Assembly (NCBI GenBank): GCA_964515215.1
Contig: CAZESL010000034.1
Span: 1-21,546 of the forward strand
Length of the DNA stretch: 21,546 nucleotides
Direction: 5' to 3'
Source: SIG588 sp964515215
Lineage (GTDB): Bacteria > Bacillota > Clostridia > Oscillospirales > Acutalibacteraceae
Shown here in pieces: positions 14,402-21,351 of the stretch. The translations under genes were made by a program, and so were the position numbers. Numbering within the stretch: position 1 is the stretch's first letter; the number at the start of each line of letters is the position of its first letter. The notes under the pieces were generated by a model that had not been told where the DNA came from, did no database searches, and worked only from the letters and a program-made list of their open reading frames with translations.

Positions 14402-15772
14402 ATGAAAAGATTTTGGAAATGTACGTTATTGTTTGTTTTAGTTTTTCTTGTGTTTGTTACTCCTTTTGCGGGTAGCGGTTATTCGGAGAATGCTATTGCC
14501 TATACAGAAAAAGAAACAACTACTATGGAGGATGTGCATTTATCGACTTTAAGTGAGCAATATGATTTTTTTGTTTATGAAATCGGTGTAAATTATTACT
14601 GGTCAAGTGCGAATTCTGACTTGGGCAACTGTGTTTCCGACTATTTATATGCTAGGAATCCAAAGACAGAGGAAATAACACTGTTTTGGAATCAACCGGT
14701 TTCTGATTATGTGCAGTTAGGATCAAAGTTGCTGGTTACCTGTGTTGGAGAAAATACGATTTTTGAAATTACCGCACCGCTTATAGCAACGGAATTTTAC
14801 AAAGGCGAAAACGAAACGGTAGATCGATTGGTATATACAGATGATTACCTATTCTTTGTTGATGGTAATATCTTGAAGATGTATGATCGTGCAAGCGAAA
14901 GTTTTAGTAGTTTATGTGTTTGTGAAGACATACAGAGATTGGCTGTAAGAAGTTACGATAACACTGTATTTTGGTGTAATTCAAAAGATGAGTACTATAC
15001 CTATTCAGTTTTTGAAAAAACACAAATGCCCATTGACTACGAAGATGTTTATATAGGAAGACCACTGACTACACTGGAAGAAAATGTGGATAAGGACGGT
15101 CAAGGAACAAGGAACGGGCTTGCTTCTTTTCCACTGAGTGATTATCCTGTGGGGAGTTACTTTTCTAGAAACGGAAAACAATGTAGTGCCACTTACGGTT
15201 GTGTCGGTAATCATAAATGCAGCGAATCGGGGACGTGCAACTGCAAAAAATACAAGGGGGCTATACAGTGCATGGGGTTTGCTGAGTATGCTGCTGATCA
15301 GTATGCTCATTCACCGAACTTTGATTGGCGTGCAGATGGCGGTGACAAAAACGAAAAGCAAATAACATTATCGGACGCTGCAGATGCACAAAGTTATTTT
15401 GAGGGTCGAAATGTGGGGGATTATTTGAGAGTGCGTGGTAACGCTTCAAGTGGTCACTCCATTGTAATTGCGGGAAAATCCTCAAATGGAATTACTATCT
15501 ATGAAGGGAATTATGGAGGATATTGCCGCGTGAATATGCGCGAAATGACGTATGCAGAGTTTTATGAAGATTATGCGGTGATTGTATGTGTGGTGAGCCA
15601 TTCCTTTGATGGTATGTCTATCAAGTATTCTTCTGTATATCATAAGGTTACTTGCAGTACTACAAATTGTGATGGATATATTTTAATTCGTCATTATGCT
15701 GCTAATGTAGGTTCGCCAACACGTTGTGCAGCGTGCGGATATATTGGCAATTTTTCCGAGGGATTGGCTTGA
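14402..15772 (+). CDS. secreted protein, N-terminal repeat-like domain plus Cys peptidase/amidase-like domain
   Basis: This 456-residue exported protein begins with MKRFWKCTLLFVLVFLVFVT, a signal peptide without a lipobox. Residues 54-221 form a domain about 70% identical to most of the next gene's product; tyrosine/tryptophan-rich strands (VYTDDYLFFVDGNILKMYD) resemble propeller-like sensor repeats. From YPVGSYF (249) a second domain carries a Cys cluster (261, 267, 273, 279, 281), then QCMGFAEYAADQ with candidate nucleophile Cys290, and GHSIVIAG with candidate His352, followed by EGNYGG. This order resembles papain/CHAP-fold amidases. A C-terminal zinc-ribbon-like tail has Cys418, 423, 442 and 445. 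The catalytic assignment is inferred from pattern only. The gene is AT-rich and followed closely by its paralogue. Confidence 0.7.
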   Translation: MKRFWKCTLLFVLVFLVFVTPFAGSGYSENAIAYTEKETTTMEDVHLSTLSEQYDFFVYEIGVNYYWSSANSDLGNCVSDYLYARNPKTEEITLFWNQPVSDYVQLGSKLLVTCVGENTIFEITAPLIATEFYKGENETVDRLVYTDDYLFFVDGNILKMYDRASESFSSLCVCEDIQRLAVRSYDNTVFWCNSKDEYYTYSVFEKTQMPIDYEDVYIGRPLTTLEENVDKDGQGTRNGLASFPLSDYPVGSYFSRNGKQCSATYGCVGNHKCSESGTCNCKKYKGAIQCMGFAEYAADQYAHSPNFDWRADGGDKNEKQITLSDAADAQSYFEGRNVGDYLRVRGNASSGHSIVIAGKSSNGITIYEGNYGGYCRVNMREMTYAEFYEDYAVIVCVVSHSFDGMSIKYSSVYHKVTCSTTNCDGYILIRHYAANVGSPTRCAACGYIGNFSEGLA

Positions 15773-15792
15773 TGGGTAACGGTTGAGGAGGT

Positions 15793-16497
15793 ATGGCATT
15801 GAAAAAATGGCTATTGCTCTGTCTTTGCGGAATATCCGTTGTATTTTATGGATGTCACGCTGCCGCGATAATTACCGATACGCCTGTCCCGACAACTACG
15901 GTGACGACGGCTACAGAGGCGAGTAGATTGCCTACGGTTGCCGATAACACAAAAACGATTATGTGGAATGAGGATTACAATGTATTCGTATACGGAGAGG
16001 GCTTGATCTATTATTGGATGAACGGCGACGAAGATATGGGGGATTGCGTTTCTGAATATCTGTATACCAGACATCGAAAAACAGGAGTAATCACCTTACT
16101 TTGGGAGAGTCCGGTTTCCGATTACGTGTGTCTGAACAACCGTTTATTGGTGACGTGTGTTGGTAAAAGCAAGATTTTCGAAATTATCGCCCCTCTTACG
16201 GCAACGGAATTTTACAGTGGAGAAAACGAAACGGTAGATCGATTGGTATATACCGACGATTACTTATTCTTTACGGATGGTAATATCTTGAAAATGTATG
16301 ATCGTGTTGAGAGAACATTTGATAGTTTGTGCGTTTGTGAAGATATAAAACGGTTGGTCGTAAGAAATTACGATAATGCGGTTTTTTGGTGCAATTCGAA
16401 AGAAGAATATTTTGCGTATTCAATTGTTGACAATACACATACGCCTATTGACTATGAGGATGTGTATATAGGGCGTCCTATGACCGGATACGAGTGA
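15793..16497 (+). CDS. lipoprotein paralogue of the upstream protein's N-terminal domain
   Basis: This 234-residue predicted lipoprotein has a signal MALKKWLLLCLCGISVVFYGC with Cys21 as the lipid site, then a Thr-rich linker (about 28-50). The rest aligns with residues 54-221 of the preceding protein: by eye 117 of 168 positions are identical, including the invariant runs ENETVDRLVYTDDYLFF and IDYEDVYIGRP at the end. It stops exactly where the upstream protein passes into its enzyme domain. GGAGGT stands just before the ATG, 20 bases after the upstream stop, so the two are cotranscribed. It may be a free regulatory, binding or immunity partner of the enzyme; this is inference. The domain family itself is unknown to me. 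Confidence 0.7.
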   Translation: MALKKWLLLCLCGISVVFYGCHAAAIITDTPVPTTTVTTATEASRLPTVADNTKTIMWNEDYNVFVYGEGLIYYWMNGDEDMGDCVSEYLYTRHRKTGVITLLWESPVSDYVCLNNRLLVTCVGKSKIFEIIAPLTATEFYSGENETVDRLVYTDDYLFFTDGNILKMYDRVERTFDSLCVCEDIKRLVVRNYDNAVFWCNSKEEYFAYSIVDNTHTPIDYEDVYIGRPMTGYE

Positions 16498-16507
16498 TTT
16501 CCATAGC

Positions 16508-16547
16508 AAAACTCCCGTTTGTGCGAAAGCACAAGCGGGAGTTTTTT
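16508..16547. terminator. bidirectional terminator with GAAA tetraloop
   Basis: AAAACTCCCG-TTGTGC pairs with GCACAA-CGGGAGTTTT around a GAAA loop. It serves the lipoprotein gene on the plus strand and the ribbon-helix-helix gene on the minus strand. Confidence 0.92.
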
Positions 16548-16549
16548 CG

Positions 16550-16735
16550 TTATACAATCTCTAAATGATCAATGCCGTATTGTAAGATCAAATTGATCAA
16601 CTCGTTACGGGAATAATTGCTCTCCTTTGCGATGGCGTCCAGTTTTTGAAGAATGTTCTCTTGTATTCTAACTGAAATGATTCGGTTACCGTCTTCGCCC
16701 CGTTTTTTAATCTTCAAAGGTTCCTTGTCCATCAT
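16550..16735 (-). CDS. ribbon-helix-helix (CopG/Arc-type) regulator
   Basis: This small 61-residue basic protein has the RHH plan: a beta strand RIISVRIQENI (about 18-28), helix A LQKLDAIAKES, turn NYSRNELINL, and helix B ILQYGIDHLEIV. Either of two adjacent ATGs (16735, 16732) could serve; GAGGTGAT lies just upstream. It is divergent from the secreted-protein gene at 16866. TTACAATT half-sites lie on both sides of that gene's promoter, so it is the likely repressor of that promoter and perhaps itself. No toxin-like partner overlaps it, which argues against a standard toxin-antitoxin pair. Confidence 0.75.
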   Translation of the reverse strand: MMDKEPLKIKKRGEDGNRIISVRIQENILQKLDAIAKESNYSRNELINLILQYGIDHLEIV

Positions 16736-16748
16736 ATATCACCTCGTA

Positions 16749-16808
16749 ATTACAATTTAGCATTGACAAACGAAAAATAATATGATACAATGATATATAC
16801 AATTGTAA
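16749..16808 (+). promoter_or_regulatory. promoter of the 138-aa secreted protein with RHH-type operator sites
   Basis: TTGACA (16763-16768), a 17-base spacer and TACAAT (16786-16791) with an extended TG give a near-consensus promoter. The perfect palindrome TACAATTGTA (16798-16807) sits on the expected start point. A further half-site, TTACAATT (16750-16757), lies just above the -35 box and next to the ribosome site of the divergent RHH gene. The placement suits repression in both directions. Confidence 0.65.
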
Positions 16809-16865
16809 TACAGAATAGCGCTTAACTGTATTCCTTTTGTAAAAACAAGGAGGAGGTGAACAAGA

Positions 16866-17282
16866 ATGATAAAACGTATTGTCAGCGTGATGGCGGTTGC
16901 CTTGGTACTCTTTACAATGTTTGCGATTCCTGTTTCCGCAGCAAGCAAAAAATCTGTGGGACTAAATCCCAATTGTGGATGGAGTTCGACTGTGAAGTGT
17001 ACGTTGAACAAAAACATTTGGGGTAAACCGAAGAATGGCGTAGTTCGCGTTTCTATCAATAACTGGGGCGTGAACGTTGATATTCGTATGAGTAACGGTG
17101 GTAGAACGATCTGGTCGCAGAATAATGCGATTAAGAGCTCCGGTAAGGCGGCGTCTGTTTACAGAGACTTTAGTCTGGGAAACGATCATTCATACTATGA
17201 TTTGTCTTTCCGCTGCAGTAGAAAATGTTGGGCAGCACCGACTGTAACTGTAACTAATCAATCGAACTGCAACATCACGTAA
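16866..17282 (+). CDS. small secreted basic protein, five cysteines
   Basis: This 138-residue protein has a clear Sec signal peptide (MIKRIVSVMAVALVLFTMFAIPVSA, cleavage near Ala25-Ala26). The mature part of about 112 residues is basic, has no glutamate, and is rich in Asn, Ser, Trp and Tyr. Cysteines are at 37, 45, 117, 121 and 135, giving two likely disulfides and one free Cys. The alternating pattern (VVRVSINNWGVNVDIRMSNGG) predicts a beta-sandwich. I do not recognise the family; it was compared with lactococcin 972-type bacteriocins and did not fit. It has a very strong ribosome site (AAGGAGGAGGTG) and a promoter with operator palindromes, so high but repressible expression is likely. Confidence 0.7.
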   Translation: MIKRIVSVMAVALVLFTMFAIPVSAASKKSVGLNPNCGWSSTVKCTLNKNIWGKPKNGVVRVSINNWGVNVDIRMSNGGRTIWSQNNAIKSSGKAASVYRDFSLGNDHSYYDLSFRCSRKCWAAPTVTVTNQSNCNIT

Positions 17283-17294
17283 TACCTCACAAAG

Positions 17295-17329
17295 AAGGAT
17301 AGGATCAACCTTGGGTTTTTCCTATCCTT
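17295..17329 (+). other. intercistronic stem-loop
   Basis: AAGGATAGG (17295-17303) pairs with CCTATCCTT (17321-17329) around a 17-base loop, between the secreted protein gene and the chaperone-like gene. There is no U-tract directly after it. It may lower or stabilise downstream expression; a weak terminator is possible. Confidence 0.4.
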
Positions 17330-17346
17330 TGAATTAGGAGATAAAA

Positions 17347-18252
17347 ATGAAAAAGAGATTGTGGATTATAGTATTATCTTGTTTACTGTTTTTATGTTCA
17401 TGTCAGGATTCGTCTTATATACTGTGCTATAATTCGACAGATTATGTTGAATTATGGAATTATGATTCTTTGTGTGTGGATTCTACTTACACAACGATTA
17501 CTGATAATGATGTTGCAAGTATAATTGAAACGGAATTGTCGGTGAATGAGAATTATGTTCCAATTACTGATAGAAAAGAAGTAGAAGAAGGGGATATCTT
17601 GCTTGTCGACATAAATGGTGATAGGGAATACTATTTTGTTGGTTGCGAAATATATTCCAATGCGTTTGATCAAGAGATCTTGCAGATGCAAGTTGGAGAA
17701 ACAAGAAGAATTGAAATAGTTGATAAAGAAAAAGTGAATGTAACGGTGGTTGGTGTCTATAGAACAGCAACGATTAGCGATGTAGATTTTATTTTAGAAT
17801 GCTACGGTTATACAAATTGGGAAGAGTTACAGGCGTTTATCAAAAGTAGGGCAACTGAAGAAATTCTATTTAACTATGCATATGATATGGTGTGTGAAAA
17901 ATCGATAATAAAAGGAGTGCCGCAAGAAATAGAAAAACAAATCGAAAAAGACACAGAAGAAAGTGAACGACAAATTAAGGAATACTACGGGGATATGGAC
18001 ACGTATTTTAGTGAAAACGGGATGACAGAAGACATGTTGGTAGAGTCGATTGCCGCGGGTTATCGTGAATTAATGCTGTGCAAAGCCATTTTAGATCGCG
18101 AGAAGATCATAATAACCGAGGAAGAAATTCGAAAACATGAGAAGAACGAGGATATAAGTAACTGTTATGATGCGTATAAGGAAGTGGCATATTCGCGTGT
18201 TAGAGAAGTTTTGCTTTCGAAAGTTTATGTTACGAATAGCACCAATGAATAG
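17347..18252 (+). CDS. lipoprotein with trigger-factor-like (FKBP plus C-terminal) architecture
   Basis: This 301-residue lipoprotein begins MKKRLWIIVLSCLLFLCSC, with lipobox LCSC and Cys19 as lipid site. Residues about 66-140 have the order of an FKBP/trigger-factor PPIase domain: KEVEEGDILLVDINGD, a central NAFDQEILQMQVGETRRIEIV, and VNVTVVGVYR. Residues 145-295 are long charged helices like the trigger factor C-terminal chaperone arm, here with several cysteines. The cytosolic ribosome-binding domain of trigger factor is absent, replaced by the lipoprotein signal. It would act outside the membrane, perhaps folding or holding its secreted neighbours. FKBP-like prolyl isomerase activity is not assured. 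The gene is AT-rich and preceded by AGGAG. Confidence 0.65.
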   Translation: MKKRLWIIVLSCLLFLCSCQDSSYILCYNSTDYVELWNYDSLCVDSTYTTITDNDVASIIETELSVNENYVPITDRKEVEEGDILLVDINGDREYYFVGCEIYSNAFDQEILQMQVGETRRIEIVDKEKVNVTVVGVYRTATISDVDFILECYGYTNWEELQAFIKSRATEEILFNYAYDMVCEKSIIKGVPQEIEKQIEKDTEESERQIKEYYGDMDTYFSENGMTEDMLVESIAAGYRELMLCKAILDREKIIITEEEIRKHEKNEDISNCYDAYKEVAYSRVREVLLSKVYVTNSTNE

Positions 18253-18329
18253 AATATTTATCTCTCTGCATATTATCGGTTTGTGAGCCGCATCATCCCA
18301 ACGTGGCATAAAGAATACATTCGTATGAA

Positions 18330-18373
18330 AAGCACTGCTGCAAATTCCATTAGGAAGTTTTGCAGCAGTGCTT
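18330..18373. terminator. terminator between convergent genes
   Basis: AAGCACTGCTGCAAA pairs with TTTTGCAGCAGTGCTT around a 13-base loop. It lies 7 bases beyond the stop of the minus-strand gene at 18381 and is followed on that strand by TTTTC; the plus-strand side is A-rich. Bases 18253-18329 show nothing else. Confidence 0.75.
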
Positions 18374-18380
18374 AAAAACA

Positions 18381-19553
18381 TTACATCTTATCGTACACAC
18401 CGGCATACGCACCGCCGCCGATCAGACGGCAGGAGGTGAGGGAGTAGATCTCCACCGTATAGGCCACCCCGTCCGCTTTGAAACGGAGGGTGTTATCCAC
18501 GATCGTCAGGTCGGGTGTACTGCTCGCACGGGTGGCGGCAGAGACGGCGATCTCTTGCTCGCTGTTCTCGCTGTACCAGAGACCGTCCATCGTTTTCCAC
18601 AGGATATCCTCGGCTTTTTTGAGGTCTACCTTTTCGGCGTTTACCGATTCGTCACCGTTCCACATACGCACGGCACGGCAGAAGTGCTTGTAACTTTTCG
18701 CGTCTTCGTAATCGTCCGCTGCGTTAAAGGCATCGTACGCCGCCGTAAGGTTGCCGTCCCGCAGTGCGATGAGTGCCGTGTCGTACAATCGCGCCTTCGC
18801 GGCCTGCAACTCTTGCGGAGCGGACTTTTCGTTGCCCGCTTTGGTAAAGTAGTCCACCGCAGCAAGATCGTTGCCCGCTTCCACTGCCTCCATGCCTAAG
18901 CAATAATAGGCAAAACCGAGGTAGTATTCACTGTTGCTGTACGGCACGATGGCGGAAAACGCCTCGGCGGCGGCGAGATAGTTGTGTTCGTTGATCAGTT
19001 TACGCGCCTTTTTGTACTGTATCTGCGGCAGAATGAGCAAACTTACCACCAACACGATGACCAGCACGGCAACGCCGGTGCCGACCCCCAAAAGCAAAAA
19101 TTTCCGTTTGCGCTTGTGATCGGTGTGGGCGCGGTGAGCATCCGCCCGCCGCGCTTCTTCCTGCTCGGCACGGGCGGTCTCCGCTTCGGCGGCGAGGGCG
19201 TCGGCTTTTTGCTGATACTCCACCGCGAGTGCATCGGCATCGCGGTAGCCGCTGATACTGCGCATCAAGTCCGCTTTACCTTGCCAGGACGTTTGATCCA
19301 CCCCTTGGCGTTTGACTGCTTGGTTGTAGATCGCCTCGCGGTTGCAATCTTCCGCGCGGGCAGTGCACACCGCCGCGCGGGCGGCAGCATCTTTGAAATC
19401 ACCGACACTCAAAAAGAGTTTGGCGGCCGTTTCAAAATCGCCGAACGAGACGGCACGGCTTTCCAGTGCCGCCGCTTGGGCGTAGATACACGCGGGACAT
19501 TTTCCCTCGGCATCCAAGGGAGCACCGCATTTGTTACACAACGTTTCAGCCAT
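18381..19553 (-). CDS. zinc-ribbon, TPR-like single-pass membrane protein
   Basis: This 390-residue protein opens with a zinc ribbon (Cys6, Cys9, Cys19, Cys22: CNKCG...CPAC). Ala-rich TPR/SEL1-like helices follow (about 30-115), with repeated GDFETAAKLFLSVGDFKDAA and SGYRDADALA units, then a charged coiled segment. A single membrane helix spans about 152-175 (FLLLGVGTGVAVLVIVLVVS), and more helical repeats run from 178 to 300 (NEHNYLAAAEAFSAIVPYSNSEYY). A C-terminal beta-type domain ends VYDKM. The start at 19553 follows GGAGTGAG. Such proteins are common and unassigned in Clostridia; a scaffold or assembly role is the most that can be inferred. Confidence 0.75.
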   Translation of the reverse strand: MAETLCNKCGAPLDAEGKCPACIYAQAAALESRAVSFGDFETAAKLFLSVGDFKDAAARAAVCTARAEDCNREAIYNQAVKRQGVDQTSWQGKADLMRSISGYRDADALAVEYQQKADALAAEAETARAEQEEARRADAHRAHTDHKRKRKFLLLGVGTGVAVLVIVLVVSLLILPQIQYKKARKLINEHNYLAAAEAFSAIVPYSNSEYYLGFAYYCLGMEAVEAGNDLAAVDYFTKAGNEKSAPQELQAAKARLYDTALIALRDGNLTAAYDAFNAADDYEDAKSYKHFCRAVRMWNGDESVNAEKVDLKKAEDILWKTMDGLWYSENSEQEIAVSAATRASSTPDLTIVDNTLRFKADGVAYTVEIYSLTSCRLIGGGAYAGVYDKM

Positions 19554-19578
19554 ATCGTCTCACTCCTTCTTACTTTTT

Positions 19579-19607
19579 AGTATAAAGGCTTTATACGGCA
19601 TTGTCAA
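19579..19607 (-). promoter_or_regulatory. sigma-A promoter of the zinc-ribbon/TPR gene
   Basis: Minus strand: TTGACA (19602-19607), 17-base spacer, TATACT (19579-19584). The -35 box lies inside the last codons of the metallophosphoesterase gene, whose stop is at 19591. Confidence 0.75.
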
Positions 19608-20313
19608 GTGGTTGCAGATGAATGAACACGAGTTCGGTCGGGTTACCGAAACGGGGGAAGGGGGCAGTGTTCGCAAGACCGCGGCTGACGACCAGCCGTC
19701 CGTCATACAGACCGCCCGCATACTGCGGGAAAAACCCTTGTCCCGGTGCGAACACACCGCGTGTACCGAAACGCCATTGCCCGCCGTGTGCGTGGCCCGC
19801 AAGGGTAAGGTCGACGGCAGTATCGCGGATATACAAGGGATAATATTCGGGATGGTGGCAGAGCAGGAGTTTGAATCCGTCCTGTGCCGCAAACTTTTTC
19901 AGGAAATCGGTGTTCGGCGGCGGTGAGGAGACGAAATGCCCTTGCTTGACACCGTGGACAAAGCCCGATGCCAGACCGCCCACCGTCAGATCGCACACGG
20001 TGGTCCACGCATCCTGCAACAGGGTCACACCGCATCGGCGGATCTCTTCGTCCTCTTCGGGGGTAGTGTGTTCGTGGTTGCCGTAGGTATACACGGTGGG
20101 TGCCAGCGCGGCGCACGCCCGCAAGAAAGGCAACGTTTCGGGTGCGGTGGCAAGGCGGTCAAACAAGTCACCCGTGATCACGATCGTATCGGGTGCGGCC
20201 TTTTGCAGTGCTGTGAGCACGGGACGGGTAGGGTGCCCGTGCAGGTCGGAAACCTGCGCCACGGTGAGCGGTGAGGAAATGTCCGCAGGGAGAGTGTAAT
20301 GAGTGAGTTGCAT
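19591..20313 (-). CDS. metallophosphoesterase (calcineurin-like)
   Basis: This 240-residue predicted dinuclear-metal hydrolase shows all five motif blocks in order: SDLHG (Asp23, His25), GDLFD (Asp49), GNHEH (Asn79, His80), CHHPEY, and GHAHGGQ. It is close to the YaeI/YkuE-type phosphoesterases, but lacks their twin-arginine or membrane signal and so is probably cytosolic. The start at 20313 (MQLTHYTLP) is preferred over an in-frame GTG at 20325 that overlaps the ribosome site AAAGGTG. Substrate is unknown. It is upstream of the zinc-ribbon/TPR gene, which has its own promoter, so the two may be both cotranscribed and separately expressed. Confidence 0.87.
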   Translation of the reverse strand: MQLTHYTLPADISSPLTVAQVSDLHGHPTRPVLTALQKAAPDTIVITGDLFDRLATAPETLPFLRACAALAPTVYTYGNHEHTTPEEDEEIRRCGVTLLQDAWTTVCDLTVGGLASGFVHGVKQGHFVSSPPPNTDFLKKFAAQDGFKLLLCHHPEYYPLYIRDTAVDLTLAGHAHGGQWRFGTRGVFAPGQGFFPQYAGGLYDGRLVVSRGLANTAPFPRFGNPTELVFIHLQPLDNAV

Positions 20314-20346
20314 AACGGCACGCACCTTTCTGTACTACTGTACCTT

Positions 20347-20377
20347 ATTATACCATTGTTACGTTGCATCTTGTCAA
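20347..20377 (-). promoter_or_regulatory. probable promoter of the metallophosphoesterase gene
   Basis: Minus strand: perfect TTGACA (20372-20377) and perfect TATAAT (20347-20352), but with a long 19-base spacer. It starts transcription about 25 bases ahead of the ATG. Confidence 0.6.
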
Positions 20378-20393
20378 TTCTCTCGACAAAAGG

Positions 20394-20422
20394 TTTACAA
20401 TTTCGAAACAATGCGGTATACT
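20394..20422 (+). promoter_or_regulatory. sigma-A promoter of the AEC permease gene
   Basis: TTTACA (20394-20399), 17-base spacer, TATACT (20417-20422). It is back to back with the divergent promoter, the two -35 boxes being 16 bases apart. Confidence 0.75.
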
Positions 20423-20445
20423 GTTACGGATGGGAGGTATCCGTG

Positions 20446-21351
20446 ATGATCGTTGTATTTGAGCAGGTGCTGGTGCTGTTTCTGTTCGCGGCGGTCGGCT
20501 TCGTGCTGACACGCGGCGGTGTGGTGGACGGAGAGCACGGCGGCTTGCTTTCGAAATTGCTTGTATACGTATTTTTACCCTGCAACGTGTTCAAGACGTT
20601 TGCTACCCGCTTTACGGTGGAATATCTGCGTGTGCACGGGACAGAAATGCTCATCTCACTTGCCGTGCTGGTTATTGTGGCGGTGGCGGCGCATTTTATC
20701 GGTCGTTTGCTGGGGCGTGAGCGGTACGAGGGGCAGGTGTATGAGTATTCCTTGGTGGTGCCGAATGCGGGATATATGGGGTACGCTTTGGCGGAAAGTC
20801 TGCTCGGGAGTGCGGCACTGCTCAACATGATGCTGTTTAATTTGCCCGTTTCGGTGTATACCTATACCATCGGATTTTGTATGCTGACCAAACGGAAACT
20901 TACCTTCCGCAAACTGTGTAACCCCGTGATCATTTCCATGCTGCTCGGTACGGCGGCGGGTCTGCTCGCCCTGCCGCTTCCCGCGGTGCTCACCGAAGCA
21001 CTCGGTACGGCGGCGGGATGTATGGCACCTGCGGCGATGTTGCTCACGGGTATCGTTGTTGCGGGATACAAGTTCGTCACTCTTCTCACGAATTGGCGCC
21101 TCTACGCGGTCACGGCGATACGCTTGTTCATATTGCCGATGGCGGTGGGCGGTGCACTGTGGTATTTGGTCTCACCCGCGGTGGCGCAAACGGCGGTGCT
21201 GATCTACGCAATGCCGTGTGGCTTAAACAGCGTGGTGTTCCCGAAATCGGTGGGGGAGAATTGCACCTACGGTGCCGGTTTGGCGCTCATCTCCAGCGTG
21301 TGCGCGTGCGTGAGCATCCCGCCGGTGTTTTTGCTGTTTGGAATCGGGTGA
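20446..21351 (+). CDS. AEC-family permease (auxin efflux carrier type)
   Basis: This 301-residue integral membrane protein has about ten hydrophobic helices. Family landmarks are the start MIVVFEQVLVLFLFAAVGF, the early LSKLLVYVFLPCNVFKTF, the helix-breaking VVPNAGYMGYALAESLLG in the middle, and MPCGLNSVVFPKSVGEN near the end, the paired conserved segments of the two inverted five-helix halves. The start at 20446 is chosen because GGGAGGT lies 7 bases before it; the open frame extends 49 codons upstream over the promoter, which cannot be coding. Bacterial AEC members move organic acids such as malate or amino-acid derivatives; the substrate here is unknown. Confidence 0.88.
   Translation: MIVVFEQVLVLFLFAAVGFVLTRGGVVDGEHGGLLSKLLVYVFLPCNVFKTFATRFTVEYLRVHGTEMLISLAVLVIVAVAAHFIGRLLGRERYEGQVYEYSLVVPNAGYMGYALAESLLGSAALLNMMLFNLPVSVYTYTIGFCMLTKRKLTFRKLCNPVIISMLLGTAAGLLALPLPAVLTEALGTAAGCMAPAAMLLTGIVVAGYKFVTLLTNWRLYAVTAIRLFILPMAVGGALWYLVSPAVAQTAVLIYAMPCGLNSVVFPKSVGENCTYGAGLALISSVCACVSIPPVFLLFGIG

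Noticed and set aside
16550..17282. Toxin-antitoxin pair with the RHH protein as antitoxin
   Set aside because: The two genes are divergent rather than overlapping, and the partner has an export signal and no toxin fold visible.
16866..17282. Lactococcin 972-type bacteriocin
   Set aside because: Size, five cysteines and absence of the expected C-terminal motif do not fit.
20371..20389. TTGTC-N9-GACAA inverted repeat between the divergent metallophosphoesterase and AEC promoters
   Set aside because: Arms of only 5 bases, and the left one is simply the -35 box of the minus-strand promoter; too weak to call an operator.
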